Positions 9,334-19,193 of a DNA stretch of 64,000 nt are shown piece by piece. The translations under genes were made by a program, and so were the position numbers. The notes under the pieces are model-generated. The model was given only the letters and a program-made list of their open reading frames with translations. It was not told the DNA's origin and made no database searches. The stretch's first letter is position 1. Each line of letters begins with the position of its first letter. Origin of the DNA: Taeniopygia guttata (taxonomy: Eukaryota > Chordata > Aves > Passeriformes > Estrildidae); assembly GCF_048771995.1 (NCBI RefSeq), contig NC_133027.1, forward strand, positions 12,520,001 through 12,584,000, in the 5' to 3' direction.

Positions 9334-10223
9334 CTTGCGAGACAGAGGCTGGGGGCTGCTGCTCCCTGTGGAGAGGCTGGAAGCTGCCGGGCTGCATCCT
9401 GAGCAGCTCCCGGTCGACTGGAGGCAGCTGCTCTCCGTAGAGGTCCTGGAAGCGGCTGCGGGGCTGCGCCCCTGCGAGCGGCAGCAGCGGCTCCCCGCAG
9501 AAACCGAGCAAGTCGGAGGGCGGGATCTGAAGCAACTCCTGCTCGGCGGGCGGCGGCCGCTGCCCATAGAACTCCTGGAAGCGGCTCGGCCCCTCCCGCC
9601 GGGCCGGCATGGGCCGGTCCCGGTGCAGCAGGTGGAAGCTGCAGGGCGGGCGCCGGGCGAGCAGCGGCTGCTCTCCGGGCGGCTGCTGGAAGCGGCCGGG
9701 CCAGGGGCTGCGCAGCTCCCACCCGTCCGGCAGCGTCCGCTCCCTGTGCAGCAGGAGGAAGCGCTGGGCGGGCGCCCAGGCGGCAGCGGCGGCCGCTCCG
9801 TGGGCAGCGGCTGGAAGCGAGCGTGCCCGCCCTGCCCGTCCGGCAGCAGCCGTGCCCCGGGGAGCTGCTGCGAGCCGCAGGGCGGGCGCCTGCAGCACTC
9901 CCGCCCCGCCGCCGGCCGCTGCCTGTTGGGCGTGCTCCGGCGCCTGACGCGGAGCAGGAGGTCGGGGCGGTCACGGCGAAAGCAGGGGTTGCTGTAGTGG
10001 AGCCAGGCCCCGGCATCGCCAGGCGCAGCTGAGCCAGCCCGGCCCGGCACCCTGCGGAAGCCGTAGCGGTGGAGCTGGCGCACGAAGCTGCGGAACTGCG
10101 TGGCCCTGAAGGGGCGCGGGGCTGGCCCCTGGGCGTCGCCCGGGCTGAGCATCTCCCGCTCAAAGAGGGAGCGGTCGATGAGCAGCCCCTGGGCCCGGCT
10201 CTCCCAGCGCATGGAGCGGACGC
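9334..10223 (-). CDS. HSF-like exon 1: DNA-binding domain and RF-repeat region
   Basis: The DNA-binding-domain frame runs from about 10223 to 9770, and the repeat frame from there to the donor. The donor is CGCAAG|GTAGGA at 9333/9334. The first ATG in the domain frame is at 10212, but the domain starts upstream of it. Because the DNA is GC-rich, all three minus frames are open here; only the frames carrying family motifs are meaningful. Confidence 0.65.
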
Positions 10224-11506
10224 TGTTATAAATAAATTCACTTTCAAAGGCAAAGTTACTAATAGTTAATTATTACACTAAGCCATTATGGATTGTTAAT
10301 CAATATAATGAGGTGTTATATAATTAATGTGATAAGTTATTCAGTTAAATGTACGGTTATTTAAGTGTGTGTATATGGCTACTAAACAGAGAAATGCAGG
10401 TTAGTAATAAGGTGCAATAGTAAGAATGTTCCAGAAAAGTTACATCAAAGGGTGATGAGAGCAACTCGAACTACAATTGGGAAACCAGCCACCCAATAGG
10501 ATTGCTGTATTCCAAACTGATTGGTCGGACTGCACCATCTTACAGACCTGTCAGTGAGCAAGAAAAGGACCCATCTGCAAGAGGATCCAAAGCGCACCAA
10601 GCAAGCAACCCCAAGAGACTTTAAAAATCCCTGGGTGGGACGCACCCGGGGTCTTTCAAGGGTACCTCGTGTCTGGAGAAACACCTTGTTACACGGCACT
10701 GTTACAGTTACCTCTGGCTTTTCCCGCAGGCCCTAGGCTTACCCTGAGGCCTCCTCCTCTGTTGTTCTAGTTTTTAACAAATAGGCACATTTTTTCTAGA
10801 AGTCATCAACCTCCTTTTAATTTCATTTTGCCTGTTTACCACAATGAAATTCAGGATTTCAGCAGCAAGACAAGAGCAGGCAGCTTGGCAGGCCTCCATC
10901 ATCTCCAGCACTCACCTGCCTTGCAAATTCCTCTGGTTCCTTTAGCCATTGGCTGAACTCCTGTTCTTGACCTGAGGCCTTCTCCTATTACCTGTGAGAT
11001 TGGGACCTGTTTGCTTCTACCTGTGGCACATTCTGAGGAGGTTTAGAATGAAATGATGGACAAGAATTCCACAGAACCTGCATTTTGGATTGTTTGCCTG
11101 TTTGGTGCTTGCAGCTGTCTGCAGCAGATTTGGAGTTTGTGGTTCAGTGAGCTATACGGCCCAGAAAAGAAAAGGCTAAGCTCAGGAAAACCAGGATCAA
11201 TTCACTCAGCTCCTGCAGGCCAAAAATGAGAGTGCAGCAAATGACTGAAAAATGCAGTACTACTATGCAGCACGTATCCAGCGTGGGCATGACAGAGATT
11301 TCAAACCCACATCCATGGAGGAATCTGACCTGGCAGGTTTCCCACAAGCCAAAGGGAGTGTTTTTTTGCAAAGGCACCAGGAGCTCAGTGTGGGACAGAG
11401 AACTTTGTCAAGAGAAGGGCTGACCTGGCAGCTGGTGGAAGTGGAGAGAACAGGCATGGGTGCACCCACACTGTGAGGGCTGCCCCAAGGGCCCCCCTGG
11501 CCATTA
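10224..11506. other. AT-rich then mixed non-coding DNA, no supported gene
   Basis: The composition changes abruptly at about 10224 (TGTTATAAATAAATTC), exactly where the HSF-like domain is lost, so an inserted repeat is likely. I could not define its ends. The rest (10740-11506) shows no family I recognise. Confidence 0.5.
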
Positions 11507-11720
11507 ACATGACGTGGGCACTGCCCCGTGCAGAGGACGTGTCCCTGCCATATTGCCAACATCAACACTGCTCCAGTGTCATGCAAACACATATGGGCCA
11601 TTTGTTCCTTGGCACATGACGTGGGCACTGCCCCGTGCAGAGGACATGTCCCTGCCATATTGCCAACATCAACACTGCTCCAGTGTCATGCAAATACATA
11701 TGGGCCATTTGTTCCTCGGC
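11507..11720 (+). repeat. Two-copy 107-bp tandem repeat
   Basis: Copy 1 (11507-11613) and copy 2 (11614-11720) are nearly identical. Each begins acatgacgtgggcactgccc and contains tgccatattgccaacatcaa. Only a few substitutions separate them, so the duplication is recent. Confidence 0.9.
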
Positions 11721-11929
11721 ATCTTTTCCCCACTAAAAAAATCGTTCTTCCTTCAGTGAGCCCTACAATTTGCTGGTTGATGTTAGCCATGCAGTAAATG
11801 TGCAGGAATGACAGGCATTCCAATTTAGGGAACTAGTTTTAGTCAGAAGCACTGGTGGCCAAGGTACAGGGTGTGTGGGCTTGGTGCCTGTTCTGCATTC
11901 CTCTTGGATACTTTGAGCTACGGGTTATG

Positions 11930-13115
11930 CACTGCAAGCAAGTTTTGTGTTGCTTTGGGACAGTGTGTGCCCTGTCAAAGGAGTCCTTTTTGTCGCCTGA
12001 TGCTGTTAAGGCTGTGGACAAATGCAAGCATCCTTCTCTTTCCCCTGCAATTGTAGGGTGTGCAGGCATGTGCAAGTGTCTTAATTTTGCCTTCTTCTTA
12101 TACAGTTGGCTGATTGCTGCAGGTGACCCTTTTTTTCCTCTTTGTCTTGTGTTGCCTTGTAAAAGACAACGGCAACCTGGTTCTGGGGGCAGCACGGTGG
12201 TCCGGCCTCTCCAGACCACTCGGGCTAATCGACAAAGACGCTGGCACCAATTTGGTGGACGATCGAAAAGCCTTTATTATCTCATCTCGTGGGTTTAAAT
12301 AGTCTCGGGGGTCTTTGCTACGTCAGAGGGGGGTTGTGGGGTCTCAGGGGTTAGTCGGTAGTGGAAAACTACTGCAACAGGTGTGGTCACATGCTTCTGG
12401 GGTTAATAGATAACGTGGGGCAGGGAGAAGGGGGGAAGGGTCTCTCTTTCCGTCACATCCCGTGATCTTCCGTTCGCCTGTCCCTATCTACCACAGTCTT
12501 GCACAGACTGGGGACGTGTGCAGGTGGGTTCTTTTTCCATTTTTTTCCCTGGCCTGCAGACTTGAGCAGAACAGATCAAATGATGGAGTGAATCCATAGA
12601 GCAGTTGGCAGGGCTTTCTTGTTGGTGTCATCCCACAAAGTTTTTAACGGTCTGACAGGTAAGTAAGAGATTTTTCACTGGGCCGAAACAAAACTGACAT
12701 AATGATGCCATATTTTTGGTAAAGCTCCTGCCAACAGCTTCAGCTCAAAAGGGAGTGTCTCTTGCCCAGCAGGGTGTCTGAAGGCATCCATTTTTTATCT
12801 CTGTGGTTGTAGGATCTGCAGACACATGCACGTGTCCTTTTTTCTTCCTTTTTCTTTTACACTCTGTGGATTTCTGCAGGTGTCCTTTTTTCCCGCCCTG
12901 ATTTGCTGTACAACTACAGAACTCATGCAAGTGTCTTTTTGTCTTCCTTTTTTGGCACAGTCTGCAAACTTGTGCAAGCATCCATGCTTTTTCATTTAGT
13001 GGTATGGTCTGGGGACTTTTGCAAGGGTCCATTGTTTTCATCTTTTCACTGCACACTCTGGGCATTCTTGCAAACGGGTGATTTTTCTCTTTCTGTTTCA
13101 TGGTCTGTGGACTGA
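11930..13115. repeat. Degenerate 50-60-bp minisatellite, interrupted by a solo LTR
   Basis: Units recur with a core like tctgyggacttgtgcaagtg followed by tcctttttttctncct and a short cacag. They are visible at 11930-12149 and 12496-13115. A related block containing caaatgatggagygartc..tagagcagt occurs at 12574-12620 and 13118-13170. The minus-strand open frame here is a translation of the repeat. Confidence 0.65.
12144..12501 (-). mobile_element. Solo LTR of the ERV B family with 6-bp target duplication
   Basis: The LTR spans 12150-12495 (346 bp, the same length as the ERV B 5' LTR) in minus orientation, starting TGTGGTAGATAGGG and ending TTACAAGGCAACA. Flanking GTCTTG occurs at 12144-12149 and 12496-12501, a perfect 6-bp target-site duplication. 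No internal sequence remains, so it is the product of LTR-LTR recombination. Confidence 0.92.
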
Positions 13116-13980
13116 GCAGTGTTGTTCAAATGATGGAGCGAGTCTGTAGAGCAGTCGGCAGCGCTTCCTCCTTGGCGGCCCTCGCCGTACTGCCGCTGGC
13201 GCTGCCGGGCGGGCATCAGTAGCTGCGTCTTGGGCAGCATGGCCGGGCCTCGGCTCCGTCTGTCACGACTCCGGCCCCAACTCCGCTTCCGGCTCCTCTC
13301 GGGGCCCGCGGAGGACACACGTAGCAGGGCCTCACCCCCGCCTCCGCTGCGCCTTCCCCGGACCAAGCTCAGCCGCTCAGTAGCGCGGCCGCCCGCCCCG
13401 AGCCGCCGCTGCCCCGTTCGGGTGGAGGTGCCCGGCCTGGGCTGCTCGGGGGACATAGCGGGGAGGTCGGGGATTGTTCCCAGCCCCGGCCCGAGCGCTG
13501 ACAGCCGCGTCTCGCCCACAGGGAAGGCTCAGGAGCCCTGCAGGAGCGATTCCGCTGGGTTACCTGCAGGAGCGCGGTGCCCGGCGCCGTCTACTCGGGG
13601 CTGGCAGGGACGTGCGCGGTGGGGCTGGCAGGGACGGAGCAGGGGGCGGTGGAGGACAGGGAGCAGGGACTCTGCAGGTCAGGATCTGAGCTCAGCCCGC
13701 TGCTCCCACTGGCTCACCGGTGCCCATGGAATGTGTGCCACGGGATTGCATCGATCATTAGGGCGAGCTGGTGAGTGACTTGGGCCGACAGCAGAAAACA
13801 GCAAGGGACAGGCGGGGAAAGCCAAGGCCTGGGAGAGTGGAAACCACCAGGACACCTGGAGGGAGAGCGGGCGTGAGCTCAGTGGAGGGCTCAGAGCATC
13901 CTGGGCTGGGTGAGGGCTTCCTGAGCCCTGAACGGTACCAGCCCTGCTGATGGCCTTGTGGTCTTTTTGCAACCCTACAG

Positions 13981-14144
13981 AATCTGCATGCTCCTGGAGA
14001 TTGAGCTGCTGGACAAGGTGTCCACTGGGTTCCATGGTGTTGTTCAGCTCTTGGATTTGTGGCAGCTCCCTAATAGCTTCTTGCTGGTGATGGATCGCCC
14101 TGAGCACTCTCAGAACCTCTTTGACTTCCTTCTGCCATGGGGGC
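13981..14144 (+). pseudogene. PIM1-like exon, 5' half before ERV B
   Basis: Acceptor ...CCCTACAG at 13980. It encodes the hinge-side N-lobe stretch LLEIELLDKVSTGFHGVVQL and FLLVMDRPEHSQNLFDFLLP. It stops at the ERV B insertion point (GGGGC duplication at 14140-14144). Confidence 0.8.
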
Positions 14145-14490
14145 TGTAGTAGTAGGGACAGGCGAACGGAAGATCACGGGATGTGACGGAAAGAGAGACC
14201 CTTCCCCCCCTCTCCCTGCTCCACGTTATCTATTAACCCCAAAAGCATGTGACCACACCTGCCCCAGTAGTTTTCCACTCCCGACTAACCCTTGAGACCC
14301 CACAACTCCCCTCTGACGTAGCAAAGACCCCCAAGACTATTTAAACCCACGAGATGAGATAATAAAGGCTTTCGATCGTCCGCCACGTTGGTGCAAGCGT
14401 CTTTGTCGATAGCCCGAGCGGTCTGGAGAGGCCAGACCGCCGTGCTGCCTCTTAGAACCAGGTCGCCCGCTGTCTTTTACAAAGGCAACA
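14145..14490 (+). mobile_element. ERV B 5' LTR
   Basis: Starts TGTAGTAGTAGGG and ends AAAGGCAACA. TATTTAAA at 14338-14345 serves as the TATA box and AATAAA at 14361-14366 as the poly(A) signal. It matches the 12150-12495 solo LTR (opposite strand) and the split 3' LTR. Confidence 0.93.
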
Positions 14491-14493
14491 TAT

Positions 14494-14512
14494 TTGGTGC
14501 CGAAACCCAGGA
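14494..14512 (+). promoter_or_regulatory. ERV B primer-binding site
   Basis: TGGTGCCGAAACCCAGGA follows the LTR edge after a short spacer. The TGGTGCCG start resembles histidine-type sites, but I did not settle the tRNA. Confidence 0.65.
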
Positions 14513-14612
14513 AGATTCGCTCGGGTAACGGGGTACACCTGGACAGGAGCAGCGGCCGGAGCGGTCAGACCGTATCTTGGCACAGGGAGACGTCCCAGGA
14601 CCCGCGAGCATC

Positions 14613-15377
14613 ATGGACAGCGTCGCCAAGGTCGTAAGTTTGAATTATAAGCAGTGGAGTATCGAATTTAAGCTCAAGGACTTTTATCTTGCTATAGCGA
14701 GGCTGCTTGAGCTTGGGGCAACCGAATGCCCAGTGGATGCCATGCATCCGGGAATATGGGAAAAGTGCACAGCCACGCTAGCCGAGGACACAAAATCCTC
14801 AGGCAGTGGCAAGAGCCTTAAGGCATGGGGCAAAGTAGAAAAAGCCCCGCGCAGGGCAATAGAAGAGCAGGAGACGTGGAGCGCGGCGCGTACGTGTTTA
14901 TTAGTTACTCCCAAGCTTGGGGTGGGGGCGGGAACGCAAACTGCCCCTGAGAACGATCTGCCCGGTAGCAGGGACCCGGGGGGGCCCGGCGCGTCACCTC
15001 CTTCCCCAGATCAGAGCCCAATCCCTGCCGCGGAAATCCCCCGAGAAATCGCCGCTTCCCCGCCCGTCCCGCCGCCGCCACCGGCCCGCGATCCGTTGTC
15101 AGAAGTGCAGCAGAGCGCGGAATGTTTTTGGCAAGGGCTGGCGAAAGAAGCCAGAGACGCAGAAACCGCGGCTCGAGAAAACACGCCGGCCATGCCGCCC
15201 CCCCAGCCCTTTGAAAATGGCGCTGGCCACCATAGAGAGGGGTGGGGCGCGGCCGGTCTCGGCGCGAAAACTCGAGAGCCGCGCGATTTCAGGAATGCGC
15301 ATGCGCGGGAGAAAGGTGGAGAGCGGCAGAGAGCGCGGAGCCAATCGGCGGCTGCGCTGGGGGCCGCTACCATATAA
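14613..15377 (+). pseudogene. ERV B gag-like 5' part (matrix-like)
   Basis: From the ATG at 14613 (MDSVAKVVSLNYK...) about 90 residues resemble an alpharetroviral matrix domain: short helices, a conserved-looking WSIEFKLKDFYLAIARL stretch and GIWEKCTATLAED. After that the frame is proline/alanine-rich and loses recognisable capsid sequence; it ends at 15377. No major homology region is visible. In the intact family, Gag assembles the virion at the plasma membrane; this product would lack the capsid. Confidence 0.6.
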
Positions 15378-15639
15378 GGGAGAAACCACCCCCTGCAGGA
15401 GGCGCAGCGAGCCGGGGGGCCGGGAGCGGCGCCAGCCCCGCGGGGAGGAGCGAGCTCAGAGCCGAACAAAAAGGCACCGAGCCCCGGAAGTGCGCCAGGA
15501 TTCAACTTCCGACTCGGAGCCTGGCAGCAGCTCCGCCGGCTCGGAGGAGCCGACGGAAGCCGGCCGGAACTCCAAGACAGAGAAAACAGAGCCAACGCGA
15601 TTTAAGACAAAACCAAGTAAAGTTCTAAGCCGCACCGAA

Positions 15640-16320
15640 AAGTGGTCACAATACGAACCAACCCAGTTTACCAGCTGGGGAAAAATATCCTTTTGGGGCT
15701 GCGGGAGAAAAGGGCGTCTCGCCAAAGAATGCGGGTCCCGGCCCCAGGGGAACGGGACGAGGGAGGGAGCGTGCGGACCGCACGCAGCTTCCTCCCACCG
15801 CAAATACAAGGCGGCTCATCTATGCCAACCCGCAGTGGGGCGGGGAGCCCTCATACTTCATACCCCCGCCAGAGACACAATTGCAGAGTTTCCAAACACA
15901 GCCCGCGGTACCTTCGTACCCACTACCACTGCAGACAGCGCCTGTGCTGTAGGGTCAGCAGGGGACGCCCCAGAACGGGACCCCTGGGTGGCCCTGGCCA
16001 TGAAAATAGGGAAAGAGCTCCCGAGGGTGTGGGGGACATGCCGCCTTTATGGCAGTCAGGACCCCCACGTAATAGGGCTCCAGCTTTGGGCAGACACAAG
16101 AGCAGACTGCCTGATGTTTCCCCAAGCACTGGGGCCCCGACGCTGGCAATGCAAAGACGCCCCCGCAGTGAACGGGGTGGGAGGGCTGTCCCGAGCTTGA
16201 AAAAGCACCCAATTGGTAGCTATAACGCTGCATACAAAGAAAGGGCCAGAACGGACAGTAGCAGTCCACCCTTACATTTTACAAAACTCTCCACCCCTGA
16301 TAGGAAGGGACATCCTTGCT
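15640..16320 (+). pseudogene. ERV B nucleocapsid-like and protease remnants
   Basis: In a second frame a degenerate zinc-knuckle-like string (CGRKGRLAKECG, near 15700) is followed by a protease-like segment, IGLQLWADTRADCLMF, where the active-site DTG reads DTR. A TGA at 16198 breaks the frame before the protease C-terminal motif IGRDILAMLGVRITNL. A dead aspartic protease is the simplest reading. Confidence 0.55.
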
Positions 16321-16420
16321 ATGTTAGGAGTCAGGATTACGAATTTATAATGAGAGCCACTGCTGCACACCCACTGCTGCCAATCAAACCTGACCTTCAG
16401 AACAAAACTAATGAAAAGCT

Positions 16421-16780
16421 GTGAGTTTCTGTTTGCAGGACATGCTCGTGAACCATCCCCGTGATGCATATACCCCTGCTCCAGAGAGAGATAACAGACC
16501 ACCAAACCGCCAGACAAAGCCTGAAAATCCCACGGCGGTGAGACCCAGACATGCACAGTGTCTTTGTGCGATTCTGCTATTAGGGCTTGTGGCCAGAGGG
16601 CAAGCTGACCCAGGCCACTACCCTCATCAGCCATTTAAGTGGGTCACGCAACATCTTTCAAGTGACAAGGTGTTCAAAGAGATCACCACAGCAAACACCC
16701 CATCCTTCGTGTTCCACATAGCCAACCTGTTTAGAAGCTACCTTACTAAACCTAAGCGAAACCAAATCGAACCTAACTAA
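16421..16780 (+). pseudogene. ERV B env leader remnant
   Basis: A hydrophobic leader (LCAILLLGLVARGQA) is followed by PHQPFKWVTQHLSSDKVFKE, resembling the start of a gammaretrovirus-type surface protein. Nothing more of env is present before the polypurine tract. This is inferred from position and general pattern only. Confidence 0.45.
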
Positions 16781-16949
16781 CCCCTGTTAGCTTTACTATG
16801 ATGTTAAACCCCCCTTTTTCTACGAAGGCATTGCTTTAGACACCCCCTTCAGTTATTACTCACGTTTACCAAACCACCCTTTCCTTAACAAGTCACAAGT
16901 TTGTACCTCACTCCAGTGCCTATATCTACGACTACCTCATTTTATATAT

Positions 16950-17144
16950 GATAAGGGGAGGGGAGATGTAGTAGTAGGGACAGGCGAATGGAAGATCACG
17001 GGATGTGACGGAAAGAGAGACCCTTCCCCCCTCTCCCTGCTCCACGTTATCTATTAACCCCAAAAGCATGTGACCACACCTGCCCCAGTAGTTTTCCACT
17101 CCCGACTAACTCTTGGGACCCCACAACCCCCCTCTGACGTAGCA
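16950..17144 (+). mobile_element. ERV B polypurine tract and left part of its 3' LTR
   Basis: AAGGGGAGGGGAGA leads directly into TGTAGTAGTAGGG at 16967. The LTR is cut at 17144 after GTAGCA by ERV C and continues at 25559. Confidence 0.93.
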
Positions 17145-17711
17145 TGCGGCTTTCGGGGGTCACTTGCGGCTTTCCCCCGTCCCTCCCCGGCCCCCCGGGA
17201 CCCCTCCGGCTAGCTGTCCCCTCAGGGGACCGGGGTTTGCCGCGGTCCCGCTGCACTGGGCTTACCAGACAGCGGCTGGGTTAGCACGGTTCGAGCGGCT
17301 GCGGCACCTCAGTCGCCGCAAGGAGTCGAGATAAAGAGACAAAGAGAGGTCAGTTGTATGCAGTCCAGAAAGATTGTATTGCCTGAACAGTTGCAGGGAC
17401 AAAAGACGCTGGGCTACTGCCCAGATACAGTTTTATACAGCAAAATTAAGAGATAAGGTCTAAACAATAGAGACAGTGTTCAGCATGGGCTCATCAGAAC
17501 CACCCCAGGGGTCAGGTCCAATGGGAACTGCTCAGGGGTGGGGAGAAGGGGGTTTACATAAAGATGCTGAAGCGAAACTTTCCCGAAACAATGGGGCATA
17601 CATAAATGTATCTTTCCCTCATACCTAAATATATCTTTTCCTCAGCTTCCAACTCCCCAAGGCCTTTCTAAATCCCTTCCTCCACGATACCATGCTAGCG
17701 TGATAGCAACA
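17145..17711 (-). mobile_element. ERV C 3' LTR
   Basis: In element orientation it runs TGTTGCTATCACGC (17711) to GAAAGCCGCA (17145). TATAAAA lies near 17430-17437 on the minus strand. It is preceded by the polypurine tract at 17712-17727 (AAAAAAGAGGGAGA). Confidence 0.95.
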
Positions 17712-17772
17712 TCTCCCTCTTTTTTACTTAATAAGATGAACGGTGCCTTGGGAGAAGGTAAAACTGTGGTTC

Positions 17773-19128
17773 TCAAACTGCGGTGTCTTTCTGCTTGTCG
17801 TCTTCCCACCAATCGCTCTCCGTGACGGCAGCAGCGATGAGAACAGGTGCGGAAGCCTTAGGCTTCGAGGTGATGACCTTGGAGATTATTTGCTTAAGAA
17901 TCCCAAATGCTAATAAAACTAAAAACAGTGCAACTAGAAAGTAAAAGATGTCTTTTAAAAGAGACACTGCCCACCCAGAAAGGTCCCAGTCTTTTAACAG
18001 ATCTTTAAACCAATCCTCATTTTCTTGCTTCACACTCCCAATGAGGCTTCTCATTTCCTGAATGGACGAGTGGACACTCTGGCCTTTAGATGACAGATCA
18101 AAACAGCACAAACCATCAAACTCTTTACATCCATGACCATGTGCCAACAGCAGGAAATCAATAGCTGCCCGATTTTGGAGGGTAGCCTTTCTGGTTATTT
18201 CCTCGTCTTCTAGGAGGTTACTCAGGGCTGTTGATGTTAAATTTGCCTGCTTCGTCACCCAGCATTCCAGATTGCCTAATTCACTCAATGCTTTTGCTGC
18301 CGCAACCCATGGTAAAAACACAGAGACGGCAACTCTTTTGGATTTTGCCCAATGGTAAATTTCTGCATCACAATGTTCATCAAATTGACTTGCACTTCGC
18401 TTAGTAATTTTTGTCTCACCTTTTACTCGCCCGATTGGAATTTGGGTCATGTTGGGGGAAGCAAGGGTCAGATGCCCGAAAGTGCATGGACCTCCAATAA
18501 GACAAGAGGGGATTCCAGGGTAAGCTCTGTCCCCACAGATAAGAAACACTCCTTTGTCCAGCTTGCGGGGACGGAAATCAGTGGTGGATGCAGATTTCAG
18601 CTTATAGACAGCTGTGCACCATTGACCCGCCCTGAATTCTACCTTGTACTGTTTGACTTGCTCATATAATTTTACTTCTTTGGTTGGGGAAAAATCAAAT
18701 TGAATGCAATATTCAGCTTTTGCGGAGCCCAGGAGTTCTAATTCCTGGGGCTCTCCCTCAGCAGAGGGCAAGTCTAGGATCCACTTTTGCCACAAAATGA
18801 GGGGGTTTTGCACTGGTATTTTCCCTACTCCAGGTATTTTATTTTCGTTCACCTGCTTTTGCAAGCGGACCAGACCGATTGGGAACTCATCTCCCTTACT
18901 TGGAACCCCTACTAAACATGTGGACATCGGATTTTCTGCTGAGGCAGTAGACAAACACATGTGATCTTGTTTCAAGGCTTGGGCGAGTGTGACCCACACA
19001 TTTTTCTTGGGCTGTGGAACAATCCACGCGTCCACCGTGCACGGGTAGATGGCCATTGTCTGGAACCAAACGATGAGCAGGAATGTGGAAATTGACATTC
19101 TGCTAGTCTGAAAGAAAGATAAAATCAT
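17773..19128 (-). CDS. ERV C env glycoprotein
   Basis: A 451-residue Env starting at the ATG at 19128; a second ATG at 19098 (MSISTFLL) gives a shorter signal peptide. A hydrophobic leader is followed by a surface part beginning near DAWIVPQPKKNVW. The cleavage region reads KITKR, which lacks Arg at P4. The transmembrane part has an internal fusion-peptide-like AVSVFLPWVAAAKAL, an immunosuppressive-type heptad region (LQNRAAIDFLLL) and CKEFDGLCC (CX6CC), then a membrane anchor (FYFLVALFLVLLAFGIL) and a short acidic tail. This combination resembles alpharetroviral Env. No break is visible. Confidence 0.9.
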   Translation of the reverse strand: MILSFFQTSRMSISTFLLIVWFQTMAIYPCTVDAWIVPQPKKNVWVTLAQALKQDHMCLSTASAENPMSTCLVGVPSKGDEFPIGLVRLQKQVNENKIPGVGKIPVQNPLILWQKWILDLPSAEGEPQELELLGSAKAEYCIQFDFSPTKEVKLYEQVKQYKVEFRAGQWCTAVYKLKSASTTDFRPRKLDKGVFLICGDRAYPGIPSCLIGGPCTFGHLTLASPNMTQIPIGRVKGETKITKRSASQFDEHCDAEIYHWAKSKRVAVSVFLPWVAAAKALSELGNLECWVTKQANLTSTALSNLLEDEEITRKATLQNRAAIDFLLLAHGHGCKEFDGLCCFDLSSKGQSVHSSIQEMRSLIGSVKQENEDWFKDLLKDWDLSGWAVSLLKDIFYFLVALFLVLLAFGILKQIISKVITSKPKASAPVLIAAAVTESDWWEDDKQKDTAV

Positions 19129-19193
19129 ATAACAAGGTAAACTAACTCTGAAAAAGGTACAATTTGCTCTGCCAGTATAAAGGAAAACAGGGA

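Larger units (their letters stand above)
8322..10223 (-). pseudogene. HSF-family (HSF5-like) gene, 5'-truncated and with a single-base frame break
   Basis: Four minus-strand exons join with matching phases: 9334-10223, 8897-9078, 8630-8749 and 8322-8512. Exon 1 encodes most of a heat-shock-factor DNA-binding domain: RSMRWESRAQGLLID, then FRATQFRSFVRQLHRYGFRRV (the FVRQL-YGF recognition-helix signature), then LHYSNPCFRRDRPDLL. The N-terminal part of the domain is missing where the sequence turns AT-rich at about 10224. Downstream lie tandem degenerate repeats with the pattern RFxxLHRExxxP. A one-base loss in a C-run near 9765-9770 shifts the frame between the domain and most of the repeats. 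Family members bind heat-shock elements as nuclear transcription factors. It could be a decayed copy, or a live gene with an assembly indel and an unseen first exon. Confidence 0.7.

Noticed and set aside
9330..10253. A 307-codon minus-strand frame overlapping the HSF-like exon
   Set aside because: Alanine/arginine low-complexity product in GC-rich DNA. The family motifs are in the other two minus frames.
12745..13101. A 118-codon minus-strand frame with HLHEF/HLQKS-like recurrences
   Set aside because: It is the translation of the minisatellite.
13046..13519. A 157-codon minus-strand frame containing MLPKTQLLMPARQRQRQYGE
   Set aside because: It overlaps the PIM1-like first exon on the opposite strand and has no recognised domain. 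I could not decide that it is real.
14917..16200. A 427-codon frame taken as a host gene
   Set aside because: It lies between the ERV B primer-binding site and polypurine tract and contains knuckle-like and protease-like remnants, so it is retroviral.
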